Assembly (NCBI GenBank): GCA_949358305.1
Contig: OX442314.1
Coordinates: forward strand, 44,030,581-44,090,580
Reading direction: 5' to 3'
DNA length: 60,000 nucleotides
DNA from: Strigamia acuminata
Lineage: Eukaryota > Arthropoda > Chilopoda > Geophilomorpha > Linotaeniidae
The position numbers and the translations under genes were made by a program. The notes beneath the pieces were generated by a model that had not been told where the DNA came from, ran no database searches, and saw only the letters and a list, made by a program, of their open reading frames with translations. This document shows positions 20,838 to 31,300 of the stretch, piece after piece; position 1 is the first letter of the stretch; the number at the start of each line of letters is the position of its first letter.

Positions 20838-21877
20838 GAATTTTAGCGAAAAATCACCGATTTTTAGCTAAAAAACACCGATTTTTAGCCAAAAAACACA
20901 GATTTTTAGCGAAAATCACCAATTTGTAACGAAAATCACTAATTTTTAGCAAAATTCACCGATTTTAATCGATAAAAAACCGATTTCTAGCGAAAATCAC
21001 CAAAAAATCACCAATTTTAAGCGATAAAACACCGATTTTTAGCAAAAATCACCAATTTTTAGCGAAAAAACAACGATTTTAAGCGAAAAAACACAGATTT
21101 TTAGCGAAAAATTGGTGATTTTCGCTAAAAATCGGTGTATAGAGTATAGAACACACCGCGTACGGTACATGAGCTCGAAAATCACCAATTTGTAGCGAAA
21201 ATCACTAATTTTTAGCAAAAATCACCGATTTTAATCGATTAAACACTGATTTTTAGCGAAAATCACCAAAAAATCACCAATTTTAAGCGATAAAACACCG
21301 ATTTTTAGCAAAAATCACCGATTTTTAGCGAAAAAACAACGATTTTTAGCCAAAAAACACCGATTTTTAGCGAAAATCACCAATTTGTAACGAAAATCAC
21401 TAATTTTTAGCAAAATTCACCGATTTTAATCGATAAAAAACCGATTTTTAGCGAAAATCACCAAAAAATCACCAATTTTAAGCGATAAAACACCGATTTT
21501 TAGCAAAAATCACCGATTTTTAGCAAAAATCACCGATTTTTAGCAAAAATCACCGATTTTTAGCAAAAATCACCGATTTTTAGCAAAAATCACCGATTTT
21601 TAGCAAAAATCACCGATTTTTAGCAAAAATCACCGATTTTTAGCAAAAATCACCGATTTTAATCGATTAAACACTGATTTTTAGCGAAAATCACCAAAAA
21701 ATCACCAATTTTAAGCGATAAAACACCGATTTTAAGCGATAAAACACCGATTTTTAGCAAAAATCACCAATTTTTAGCAAAAATCACCGATTTTAAGCGA
21801 AAAATTGGTGATTTTCGCTAAAAATCGGTGTACAGAGTATAGAACACACCGCTCGATCGCCTATCAAAGTACGGTAC
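20838..21877. repeat. Minisatellite of unit X, copy 2, first part
   Basis: Same 20-bp unit as at 6686 and 13358, including a run of nine near-perfect AAAAATCACCGATTTTTAGC units at about 21490-21660. It ends at the copia B insertion (target GGTAC, 21873-21877). Confidence 0.9.
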
Positions 21878-22078
21878 TGTGAGAGTGTGTTTGACAAATG
21901 ATGTAAATCTGTTTACATATTATTATTTGATCGTGACAACCGTCGTTTTGGTTATGTTTGGTTGTCATGACTATCGTTGTTTGTTGTGTGATTGTAATGG
22001 TGCCGATGAGAGGTGAAGGAGAATAAAAGTGCCAAAAGTTGTGTTTAAATTACCAAACCGGTATGTTTATTTGCCTCA
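21878..22078 (+). repeat. 5' LTR of copia B (201 bp)
   Basis: TGTGAGAGTG ... TTGCCTCA. Contains GAATAAAAGT near its 3' side (AATAAA). Confidence 0.97.
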
Positions 22079-22080
22079 AG

Positions 22081-22097
22081 TGGTAGCAGAGGATTGG
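22081..22097 (+). other. Copia B primer binding site (initiator tRNA-Met)
   Basis: TGGTAGCAGAGGATTGG, two bases after the LTR. It matches the complement of the initiator-tRNA-Met 3' end except for one extra T. Confidence 0.85.
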
Positions 22098-22415
22098 TTT
22101 ATATGTTTGGTGATTTATGATTCCTGGCTTGGTAAAAAGCAAGACTGCAAAGAGCAGAAAAGAGGTGAAAAATTGCAAAATAAGGCCTATAAAGAGAAAA
22201 AGAAAGATCGTAAAGATTAAACAATAAAGTCATAAGCGGCAATGCAACAATGAGCGACTCTATGTTAAAAAGTAACAAGCAGTCGACAAATGAACAATAA
22301 ATTGGGCGACAAAGCGCCAGAGTGGTGAAGTTTGACAACGATCAAGCAAGAAAGTGAAATTGAAAGAAAAAGGGCACAAAAAGAGGCAAATTTGCAAGAA
22401 TAAAACGAGACGACG

Positions 22416-25400
22416 ATGGCAGATGCGATACAAAGCGGAAGTATCAATCGAATTGAATTGTTGAGCGACTCAAACTATTTTTTATGGAGCATGCAAGTGG
22501 AGGCGGTGCTCCAAGCCAAAGATTTGTGGTTGGACGTCATTGAGGGCGAGGAACCAGATCCGGATGAGGAAGAGGACGAGTGGAATATATGGCGACGGAA
22601 GAATAGTCAAGCGCTAGGGATTATTATAGTCACCTTATCGGCAGAGCAAGCTGGGATGCACAAAGGAATTAGAAGCAGCAAGGAGCTGTGGGATCGCCTA
22701 GCAGAGCGACATGAAGGGAAGCAGGCGGACAGACAGATTGATATTGGCCACGAACTGACAAGTGTAAAGATGGCTAAAAACGAAGATGCGGAGCATTATC
22801 TAAATAGAGTGGACACAATTGCACAGAGATCGGCGGCGGCAGGCAAAAATATCACACAGAAGGAAAGAGTATACTATGCAATTAAGGGGTTGAGCAAGAA
22901 ATACAACCACATTGCAAAGTCGTATTATGCAAAGAGGGACATAAAGATGGACGATTTGCGCCGAGCCATCCGATTGCAGGCAAGTTGGGAAGACGAAGAG
23001 GAAGGGAGCGAGAATAAGGCGTACAGAGCGTTCAAGCAACGAGGTGTAAGGAAAGGCAGACCCAATGGGGGCGAATGCTACACTTGTGGTAAACAGGGGC
23101 ATTTTGCACGGGATTGCAAAAGTAGTACGACGGTTAGGACCAACGACGGGGCATGTTATAAATGCGGCAAGCAAGGGCATCGAGCGCGGGATTGTTGGAG
23201 TAAGGGTCGTGGACGTGGACGAGGACAAGCTCAATTAGGACGCGGACAAGGCGACGCACGAGGAGGAACGGTTACGCGTTACGCAAATAAGTTTGAACCA
23301 AAAGCGACAAAGACGTACGCGCTCAACGCCGCCATGTCGGCTGCAGATTTGGGCAAAATGGAATGGTTGCTAGACTCAGGCGCGACCACGCACCTCACAT
23401 CACGCAGGGAATTTCTGCACGATTTTCAAGCTGAAAGGGGATACGTCTATTTGGCCGAAGAGTCTGCAAAAATGGAATCCAGAGGGAACGGAACGGTCGA
23501 GTTAATAAGTCACGTGGACGGACAAGACGTAAATTTGAACATGCGAAACGTAACATACGTACCAACTTTGAGAGGAAATTTAATTTCCATATGTCAGCTA
23601 ACGGGAGAAGGAAACAAAGTGGTTTTTGACAATAAAGGAGCGGAAATTATAGCCGCAGATGGTGTACTGATCGGAAGAGCGACGCTAAGAGAAAAAATGT
23701 ACATTCTGCAGGCGAAGAGCATCGTAATGCAAGACTTCGTGAATAGGGTGAGAGACATTGCGCGACCTAAACCAGGCAGGGCGACACCAGGCCAGAGAGA
23801 GATTGACAACAAGATGTTGTGGCATGCACGCATGGGTCATATGTCGCAGCAAAAAATGGACCAAGTCAAGAAAAGCGAATTGCTCAAAGGCGCGAATTAC
23901 AGCATGTGTCAGTTACCACCCTGCAAGTATTGTATTGCAGGAAAGCAGCCGAGAAAACCTTTTAAACGGACACAAGGAACCGCTACAACTCGACCATTGG
24001 AGTTATGGCATGCGGATTTATGCGGTCCGATGGAAAAGTCCATAGGCGGAAGCCGGTACGCACTCGTAATTATAGATGACTATTCAAAATACGTCTATTG
24101 CAGTTACCTACAAGACAAAAGCCAGGCAGTGGAGGAAATAGAGTTCCACAGACAACGGGAAGAGAGAACAAGCGGATTGAAATTAGACAGATTGCGAACG
24201 GACAATGGAGGAGAGTTCTGTGGGGCGGATGCTGAATATAATTGGCGAAAGATCGGAGCAAAACACGAGCGTACGGTTCCATACTCACCTCAGAGCAACG
24301 GAGTCGTCGAGAAATATAATAGAACGTTATCTGAGAAGACAAGAACTTTGCTCAAAGATGCTCATTTGCCGGACGAGTTTTGGGCTGAAGCATGGGCAAC
24401 GGCGGTGTATACTGTAAACCGCTCACCAACGACGGCAAGTCCAGAGACGACTCCATACGAGATAAGAACTGGCAGAAAACCGGTTGGAATTCATTTTCGT
24501 GTTTTTGGATGCACGGGCCATTATCACATCCCGAAACAAAGGAGATTGGGCAAATTTGATCAAGTGACGAGGGTAGGAATAATGGTGGGATATTCGGCCA
24601 ACCGGAAAGCCTATCGTTTATATGACGAAGCACGGGGGCATATAATTGAATCGAGGGACGTTTATTTCGAGGAAATGGCGCGCGACAGCAAGGCGCAGGA
24701 GGAGCAAATTGCGGAAATGATGGCCCAGGAAGACACATTGGGGGACACAGAAGGGGAGAACCGACGGCAGGACCTCCAAGAGGAGGAACAAGACGGAGCA
24801 ATTGGCAACGATGAGAGTGACGAGGACGTTGTAGATCAAAGTGACGATGACGTTGCGAACGAAAGTGACGAGGATGTAGAACAAGAGCCCGATGAGCGAC
24901 CAGTCGTGCAAGCGCGGGAAAGGAGACCGATAGGAACATTTGCGGAAAGGCAGCTGAGACTTCATGGTCAGTTGCAGGCGAGGGAGAGGATTCTCCAAGA
25001 GCGTGGCGTACGACGATCCGAAAGGATCGCTCACAAGGGCGCGGGTGGGGATGTAGCCAGAGTTATCAAGTCTTTATTCACTCCCGCGACATACACGGAA
25101 GCGGTGGAGTGTGAAGAACGCGACCATTGGGTGAAGGCAATGGAGAATGAGATGAGTTCCATGGGTATTCACAAGGTGTGGAGATTAGAGGCTCGATCGG
25201 AATCCAAGAAGCCGATCAAAAGCAAGTGGGTGTTTAGAATAAAATTACACTTGGACGGTTGCATCAAGAAATACAAAGCAAGATTAGTAGCGGTGGGCTG
25301 TGGCCAGAAACCGGGAGAAGATTACGACAGAACTTTCGCGCCAGTAATGAAAATTCAATCGCTGCGGTTATTGCTGGCAATTGCAGCTAAAAAGAAACTT

Positions 25401-26618
25401 CGAATTAGGCAGTATGACGTTGAAACGGCATACTTATACGGTCTACTCGATGAGGAAATACATATGTTGCAGCCAGAGGGTTTTGCAGTTCCAGGACAAG
25501 AGGACAAGATATGTTTTTTGCAGAAGAGTTTGTATGGATTGCGACAATCCGGCAGATGCTGGAATAAACGACTAAATCAGGCATTAAAGGACATTGGTTT
25601 ACAGCGGCTAAAAGGGGATCTGTGTGTCTATACCTGCATCGAGGAAGATTCTTATTTCGCTGTCGGGATATTCGTGGACGACATCATTGCGATCGGGTCA
25701 ACAGATGCAGTGATAGATCGTCACATGAACGAATTGGGAAAAATATTCAAACTGATGAATATGGGAACACCAAGTCAAATTTTGGGCATGAGAGTGAGCG
25801 TGCACAAGAAGGGCATAATGCTCACGCAGGAAGATTACGCCAAGAAGATTGTGAAGAAGTATGGAATGGACGGTTGCGCGGCAAAGCAAACTCCTTTGCC
25901 AATTGACCAAAACCTAGACGTGACAGGAGATTCGAAACCAGTTGACAGAAGCCTTTACCAAGAAATCCTTGGGAGTTTGATGTATCTAATGCTTGGGTCG
26001 AGGCCGGACCTAGCTTATGCTGTGAGCAAGCTATCTACGTTTTCCACCAAGCCGACCGAGATGCATCTAAACGCTTTGAAGAGAGTACTTCAGTACGTAA
26101 AGGGGACAACCCATTATGGAATTCTATTCGACAGGACCCGAGGACCGTTAGAGCTCATGACAGATGCAAGTTGGAGCTTCGGACCAGATGCGAGATCTTT
26201 CAGCGGTTACATCGTGACGTACGGTGGATCTTTGGTCAGTTGGAAGACCAAAAAGCAACAACTTGTAACTTTGTCGTCATGTGAAGCCGAAATTGTGGCG
26301 CTTTCCGAGGGGGTCAAGGAGCTCAAGTGGGTGCAGGGACTGATTGCGGAGTTGCAAATGGAGAGCATTCAGACGGGACTTAACACCTTCTGCGACAGCA
26401 AGTCGGCGATTGACTTCTCTGAAGACGTACAGTTGGGAGAGAGGACAAAGCACCTACTCAGGAAATATATGTTCATAAAAGATGAAGTTGAAGTGGGTAA
26501 CATCAAGTTGAATTTTGTTCCAACCGAGGCAATGATGGCAGATCCCTTGACAAAACCTGTGTCGGGAGAAAAGCTAAAGAAATTTGCAAGAAACATGAAA
26601 TTTGATTTTAAGGGTTGA
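22416..26618 (+). CDS. gag-pol: Copia Gag-Pol polyprotein, 1400 aa
   Basis: Single frame in copia order (integrase before reverse transcriptase). UBN2-like Gag (about 10-200). Two CCHC knuckles (C221/C224/H229/C234 and C247/C250/H255/C260) separated by a basic Gly/Arg-rich tract. Protease LLDSGATTH (D320). Integrase HHCC (H470, H475, C503, C506) and catalytic D534, D596, E632 with 35 residues between the last two. Acidic linker (about 755-830). Reverse transcriptase with FVDDI at 1086-1090. RNase H with D1250, E1290 and D1327. GDLCVY near 1068 deviates from the family-typical GDPCVY seen in copia A. The start is the first ATG after the leader. No frameshift is needed. Confidence 0.97.
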   Translation: MADAIQSGSINRIELLSDSNYFLWSMQVEAVLQAKDLWLDVIEGEEPDPDEEEDEWNIWRRKNSQALGIIIVTLSAEQAGMHKGIRSSKELWDRLAERHEGKQADRQIDIGHELTSVKMAKNEDAEHYLNRVDTIAQRSAAAGKNITQKERVYYAIKGLSKKYNHIAKSYYAKRDIKMDDLRRAIRLQASWEDEEEGSENKAYRAFKQRGVRKGRPNGGECYTCGKQGHFARDCKSSTTVRTNDGACYKCGKQGHRARDCWSKGRGRGRGQAQLGRGQGDARGGTVTRYANKFEPKATKTYALNAAMSAADLGKMEWLLDSGATTHLTSRREFLHDFQAERGYVYLAEESAKMESRGNGTVELISHVDGQDVNLNMRNVTYVPTLRGNLISICQLTGEGNKVVFDNKGAEIIAADGVLIGRATLREKMYILQAKSIVMQDFVNRVRDIARPKPGRATPGQREIDNKMLWHARMGHMSQQKMDQVKKSELLKGANYSMCQLPPCKYCIAGKQPRKPFKRTQGTATTRPLELWHADLCGPMEKSIGGSRYALVIIDDYSKYVYCSYLQDKSQAVEEIEFHRQREERTSGLKLDRLRTDNGGEFCGADAEYNWRKIGAKHERTVPYSPQSNGVVEKYNRTLSEKTRTLLKDAHLPDEFWAEAWATAVYTVNRSPTTASPETTPYEIRTGRKPVGIHFRVFGCTGHYHIPKQRRLGKFDQVTRVGIMVGYSANRKAYRLYDEARGHIIESRDVYFEEMARDSKAQEEQIAEMMAQEDTLGDTEGENRRQDLQEEEQDGAIGNDESDEDVVDQSDDDVANESDEDVEQEPDERPVVQARERRPIGTFAERQLRLHGQLQARERILQERGVRRSERIAHKGAGGDVARVIKSLFTPATYTEAVECEERDHWVKAMENEMSSMGIHKVWRLEARSESKKPIKSKWVFRIKLHLDGCIKKYKARLVAVGCGQKPGEDYDRTFAPVMKIQSLRLLLAIAAKKKLRIRQYDVETAYLYGLLDEEIHMLQPEGFAVPGQEDKICFLQKSLYGLRQSGRCWNKRLNQALKDIGLQRLKGDLCVYTCIEEDSYFAVGIFVDDIIAIGSTDAVIDRHMNELGKIFKLMNMGTPSQILGMRVSVHKKGIMLTQEDYAKKIVKKYGMDGCAAKQTPLPIDQNLDVTGDSKPVDRSLYQEILGSLMYLMLGSRPDLAYAVSKLSTFSTKPTEMHLNALKRVLQYVKGTTHYGILFDRTRGPLELMTDASWSFGPDARSFSGYIVTYGGSLVSWKTKKQQLVTLSSCEAEIVALSEGVKELKWVQGLIAELQMESIQTGLNTFCDSKSAIDFSEDVQLGERTKHLLRKYMFIKDEVEVGNIKLNFVPTEAMMADPLTKPVSGEKLKKFARNMKFDFKG

Positions 26619-26652
26619 GTCATGATGTAAAAAGATTCATTTATCATTGTAA

Positions 26653-26667
26653 AACGAAAAGGGGATT
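26653..26667 (+). other. Copia B polypurine tract
   Basis: ACGAAAAGGGGATT directly precedes the 3' LTR and would prime plus-strand DNA synthesis. Confidence 0.8.
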
Positions 26668-26868
26668 TGTGAGAGTGTGTTTGACAAATGATGTAAATCT
26701 GTTTACATATTATTATTTGATCGTGACAACCGTCGTTTTGGTTATGTTTGGTTGTCATGACTATCGTTGTTTGTTGTGTGATTGTAATGGTGCCGATGAG
26801 AGGTGAAGGAGAATAAAAGTGCCAAAAGTTGTGTTTAAATTACCAAACCGGTATGTTTATTTGCCTCA
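26668..26868 (+). repeat. 3' LTR of copia B (201 bp)
   Basis: No difference from the 5' LTR found by eye. Confidence 0.97.
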
Positions 26869-27240
26869 GGTACATGAGCTCGAAAATCACCAATTTGTAG
26901 CGAAAATCACTAATTTTTAGCAAAAATCACCGATTTTAATCGATTAAACACTGATTTTTAGCGAAAATCACCAAAAAATCACCAATTTTAAGCGATAAAA
27001 CACCGATTTTTAGCAAAAATCACCAATTTTTAGCAAAAATCACCAATTTTTAGCAAAAATCACCAATTTTTAGCAAAAATCACCAATTTTTAGCAAAAAT
27101 CACCAATTTTTAGCAAAAATCACCGATTTTAAGCGATAAAACACCGATTTTAAGCGAAAAATTGGTGATTTTCGCTAAAAATCGGTGTACAGAGTATAGA
27201 ACACACCGCTCGATCGCCTATCAAAGTACGGTACATGAGC
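26869..27240. repeat. Minisatellite of unit X, copy 2, second part
   Basis: Continues the array after copia B, with a homogeneous run of AAAAATCACCAATTTTTAGC (27015-27120) and one inverted block followed by the conserved 'agagtatagaacacaccgct' stretch. Confidence 0.9.
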
Positions 27241-28015
27241 TCAAAAATCAGCCAAATCGGCCAAATCCACCATCATAAAAACTGCTGACCAGCGATGCAA
27301 CCCACAATCAAATTCTTTATCAACACCGCCCCGTGCCCGTGCCCGTGCCCGTGCCCGTGCCCGTGCTCGGCCAAGCACGCACCGACAAGTTCGCGGCAAG
27401 TTCCTCCTCCGAACCTAACTTTTCGATCGCAGTGCGAATAAATAAACCAGACAAATAAAAAACGTCAACACGACTCAACACCGACTCATTCGCCTCTCGA
27501 TGCGCGATGTTTTTGTCGCACCGCACAGAATAATCGAATTATCGCTCCAGACATTGGTGACCGCAAAAACAAAACCATCAAACGTTTCTCGAACTTCGAG
27601 CATAACCTGAATAAATGAATCCTCCTCTTTTGACAGTATCTGCATGGTTTTCTACGCCATTTTCGATCAAAATCAACGCCTAACTCCATCACCTCGATTA
27701 AGCCTAAACGGAAATGTGGAAACACGGCGCATGCGTCGACTAAAACGCCGCCTGCCAAGTACAAATAACACGAATGCGGCGGATGGATGTCTCGGCTAGA
27801 GTTGGACAATCAGTTTGGCCACTGGTCGAAGTGTAGGTGAGCATTGACACAAATGCACGTGCAAAACACACACACACTCACTCTTCGATGATTCCGTGGA
27901 ATCGATTCGCGTTGGAATCGAACGAGTGTTTCGGACAGAATCATCGGCCAAATCTGCCGCACTACCGTACGTCCTTTAATTTTAAATTGCGGATTAATTA
28001 ATATGCGAAATAAGA
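27241..28015. repeat. Module P of unit X, copy 2
   Basis: Collinear with 14467-15249; longer GTGCCC run, shorter CA run. It ends at the M target CGATTTAGG (28016-28024). Confidence 0.85.
27475..27645 (-). CDS. Hypothetical 56-aa protein of module P, copy 2
   Basis: Same frame as 14694-14864, with TNVW in place of TDVW and otherwise synonymous differences. No known family. Confidence 0.4.
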   Translation of the reverse strand: MQILSKEEDSFIQVMLEVRETFDGFVFAVTNVWSDNSIILCGATKTSRIERRMSRC

Positions 28016-28024
28016 CGATTTAGG

Positions 28025-28052
28025 GGGTCACTACAAAACACAGGGTACACCC
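28025..28052. mobile_element. Element M, first 28 bp of left end (remnant)
   Basis: GGGTCACTACAAAACACAGG and the next 8 bases, interrupted by the LTR of the Mag-like gypsy. The remainder of M is not found beyond the gypsy's other end. Confidence 0.85.
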
Positions 28053-28277
28053 TGTAGAATATGTCCCAAATAAATTGGTTTCGTTACGAATAATTGACTC
28101 CGACTCTGTATATCAACATCCCTCTGTAGCTACGAACATGGAATGAATCGTTCTGTTTCTCTTTATTGCTAGGTTACACACGGATTTGCCTCGTACAAAA
28201 TGATTCTTAGTTATTCACATTGTTTCCGACATTTTCCATTATTGGTATTAAATATATGAAGTCAAGGTTACACAACA
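28053..28277 (-). repeat. 3' LTR of the Mag-like element (225 bp)
   Basis: In element sense TGTTGTGTAACC ... ATATTCTACA. It is preceded in element sense by the polypurine tract AAGTGGGGAGG (28278-28288). Confidence 0.9.
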
Positions 28278-28387
28278 CCTCCCCACTTCATATTTACAGT
28301 AAATGCTATAGTAACGTTCGATACATTTTAAATTTTGCAATATTGTCTAATTTTAATTAAAACTAATCTTTTTAAAGTTTCGTCTCT

Positions 28388-31300
28388 TTAACTTTTCCTT
28401 CTCAAGGTAACATTCTTGCTTGGTAAGTCTTGCATTACAGGATCCGCTGTCGATGAAGTTCCTGCCTGCATCAAATCATCGATCGGCTCTGCCTCGTCCA
28501 GTATTGGCTCTAACCGCATCATATCGGCCACCCTAGTTCCTTGCTTGGACTGTCTTGGCTGGGAAAGCGGCCGATGATAAGCTGGAATTAAATCTTGGAC
28601 GTCGTCTACTTCTTCCTCCCCAGACGACTCTTCACGATAAAATGGGTTTAAATTTCTTGTGACACGAGCAACCGATCTGAGCGGAGTCAACGGGTGCTGA
28701 TCAATCGGCACTCTGACCACTCGCCCTCCCAAAGCTTCTGTGATTTCAGGCGGGGTCATGCCGACCGCTGACAATCGCAGCGTCGAATCTCTTGCAGGCT
28801 GGGCTGGGAGACCCGCAATATCCACAACCAACTCAGGTAACGGTGCCCCCTCCATTGGTGGCACGGCTGCAATTTCAAGTGGTTGAGGATCCGCAACCGG
28901 CGGAATTATTGGCCTAACTGCAAGTGGAGGTGCTGGCTTCGCCAATCTTCTGTAAATAGTAGGTAAAATTAGCGGGGTTTGGGTTTCCGGCGTTACCGTC
29001 GGGAATGTTGTGGTATTTCGTGGCATTCCTGCCCCGATCGTATCTGTCACTTCTCGTCTTCGCAAATGATTAATGTGTCTGACCATCTCTTTAGCCGACT
29101 CTACATCCTTGACCACGTACACCACATCACCTCTACGCTCGATGACCACTCCAGCCTTCCACGGCGGTTTCATCGCCGGAAAAGTTTTCCACCAAACCGC
29201 CTGACCCAATTCAAAAACTCTCTCGAGACTTGCACCTCTGGGCTCCCATTCGACCGTCCTTGGCTTGACCAGATCAATATGGGTAAAAAGTTGCCGCCCC
29301 ATAAAGGCCATTGCCGGAGACTTATCGCCCTTGCCTCTAAAATTCGTATGTTGAAACAAGGACAGCCGCAGTAACCTCAGCTCGATATTCCCAGTTTGAA
29401 ATTTGACCAGCTTTTCCTTGACCCAACGCACGGCCCTTTCTGCTAAACCATTGCTGGCCGGATGGTATGGGGGTGAAAAGATGTGAATAATCCCATTCTT
29501 CATCAAAAACTGCTCAAATTCCGATGACGCAAACTGGGGTCCATTATCACTTACAACCACATGTGGAATCCCAAAAGTACTAAATATGCGGCGAAGTATC
29601 CAAATCGTTGATGAGGAAGTGGCGGTCTTGGTCGCATGGGCCTCGATCCAGCCCGAATAAGCATCTGCCAGGATCAGGACCATGTGTGCCAAAATCGGGC
29701 CGGCATAGTCAATGTGGACACGGAGCCAAGGCGCTTCCGCTTTTGGCCATGAAACTGAAGTAAGTCGCGGGGGTGTCGTCCTATTCTGTGCGCATAATTC
29801 GCACCGCTGAGCAAAAGTATCAATGTCCGCCGACATTCCCACCCACCATACGACGCTCCGTGCCCTCTTTTTCATCGCCACAATGCCGGGGTGGCCCTCG
29901 TGCAGCAACTTCAGCATCTGGGGACGCAACTCTTTCGGTATTACAACTCTCTGCCCCCACAGAAGGACACCCAGGACCAGACTAAATTCGTCATAATTCT
30001 CCAAAAAGAATTTTAAAGCTGGGGCCTCTTGCAAACGTGATTTGTCACCCGTTCTCATTGCTGCCGTCACCACCTTCAGGTCATTATCTGATTCCGTTGC
30101 TTGCGCCACATCCTTTGCCAGTAAAAGATCTTCTCTTTGAAGGTCCACCAAAAATAACGGATATTCCTCCCTCTCTCTGGCTGGCGGATCAACTGGAAAC
30201 CTGCTCAAAACATCAGCATTTTGATTATCTTCACCTTTCCTGTAGCATAAGGTGTAATCATATGCTGCTAGTGTTAAAGCCCAGCGCATCATTCGGGGGC
30301 TAATCACTACCGGTATTGGCTTGTCTGGTCCCAATATACCCAACAAGGGTTTATGGTCGGTGAACACAGTGAAACGTCTGCCCATCAAGTAGGAATGAAA
30401 CTTTTTCACCGCAAAAATTATGGAAAGGGCCTCACGATCGATTTGAGCGTAGTTTACCTCCGCCCTATTGAGGGACCTGGACGCATATGCTACCGGCAGT
30501 TCACGTAACTGGTCATCCAAATGGGCCAAAACTGCCCCCACCCCGTAGGGTGAGGCGTCAGTTGCCACCACGACCGGTCTGTCCAAATCATAAAAGGTAA
30601 GGATTGGTGCGTTTGTCAATGCACTCTTTACTCCATCAAAAGACTTCTGCCGTCTCTCATTCCACAACCAGACCACATCTGCGCATAACAACTCGTAAAG
30701 TGGGGCTGCCCGAGTTGCCAAATTACTAACAAAACTTGCATAAAATGCAACAATTCCCAGGAAGGTCCGCAAGCCCTTAACATCATGAGGTGCCTTCATC
30801 TTCACAATCGCCTCGATCCTTGAAGAAATTGGTTCCACCCCTTCCTCAGATATGCGGAAACCCAAAAAGTTCAACACCTTTTTGCAAAATAAGCATTTTT
30901 CTCTGGCCAACCTTAAACCTTTCTTCATCAACTTGGTAAAAATTAACTCCAATATCACTAAGTGCTCCTCCATCGACCACGTCGCAATTAAAATGTCGTC
31001 GAGGTAAATAAATATCCGAGGAACTCCCGCAAGGACCAACTCCATGATTCTTTGGAAAATACCGGCTGAAGGCATGGTGCCAAATGGCAGTCTTGTGACG
31101 GCCATCAGCCCCCTAATCGTATTTACCGCTGCTATCATCGCCGATTTCTCTGACAAAGGTACTTGTAAGTATGCTTGCTTCAAATCCAACGTTGAGAAAA
31201 TTCTCGCTCTCCCAATCGAAGCCAACAAGTCCGAGATTTTCGGCAGCGGGTAGGGGTCCGGCTGGAGGCTGGAGTTCACCGTCGAGCGGTAATCCCCGCA

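Larger units (their letters stand above)
21878..26868 (+). mobile_element. Copia B, complete and apparently intact Ty1/copia element
   Basis: 4991 bp. The 201-bp LTRs are identical by eye, flanked by the duplication GGTAC (21873-21877, 26869-26873) that splits the conserved stretch 'agtacggtacatgagctcg' of the minisatellite. It has a primer site, one long ORF and a polypurine tract. Everything needed for autonomous movement is visible, and LTR identity implies recent insertion. Confidence 0.97.
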
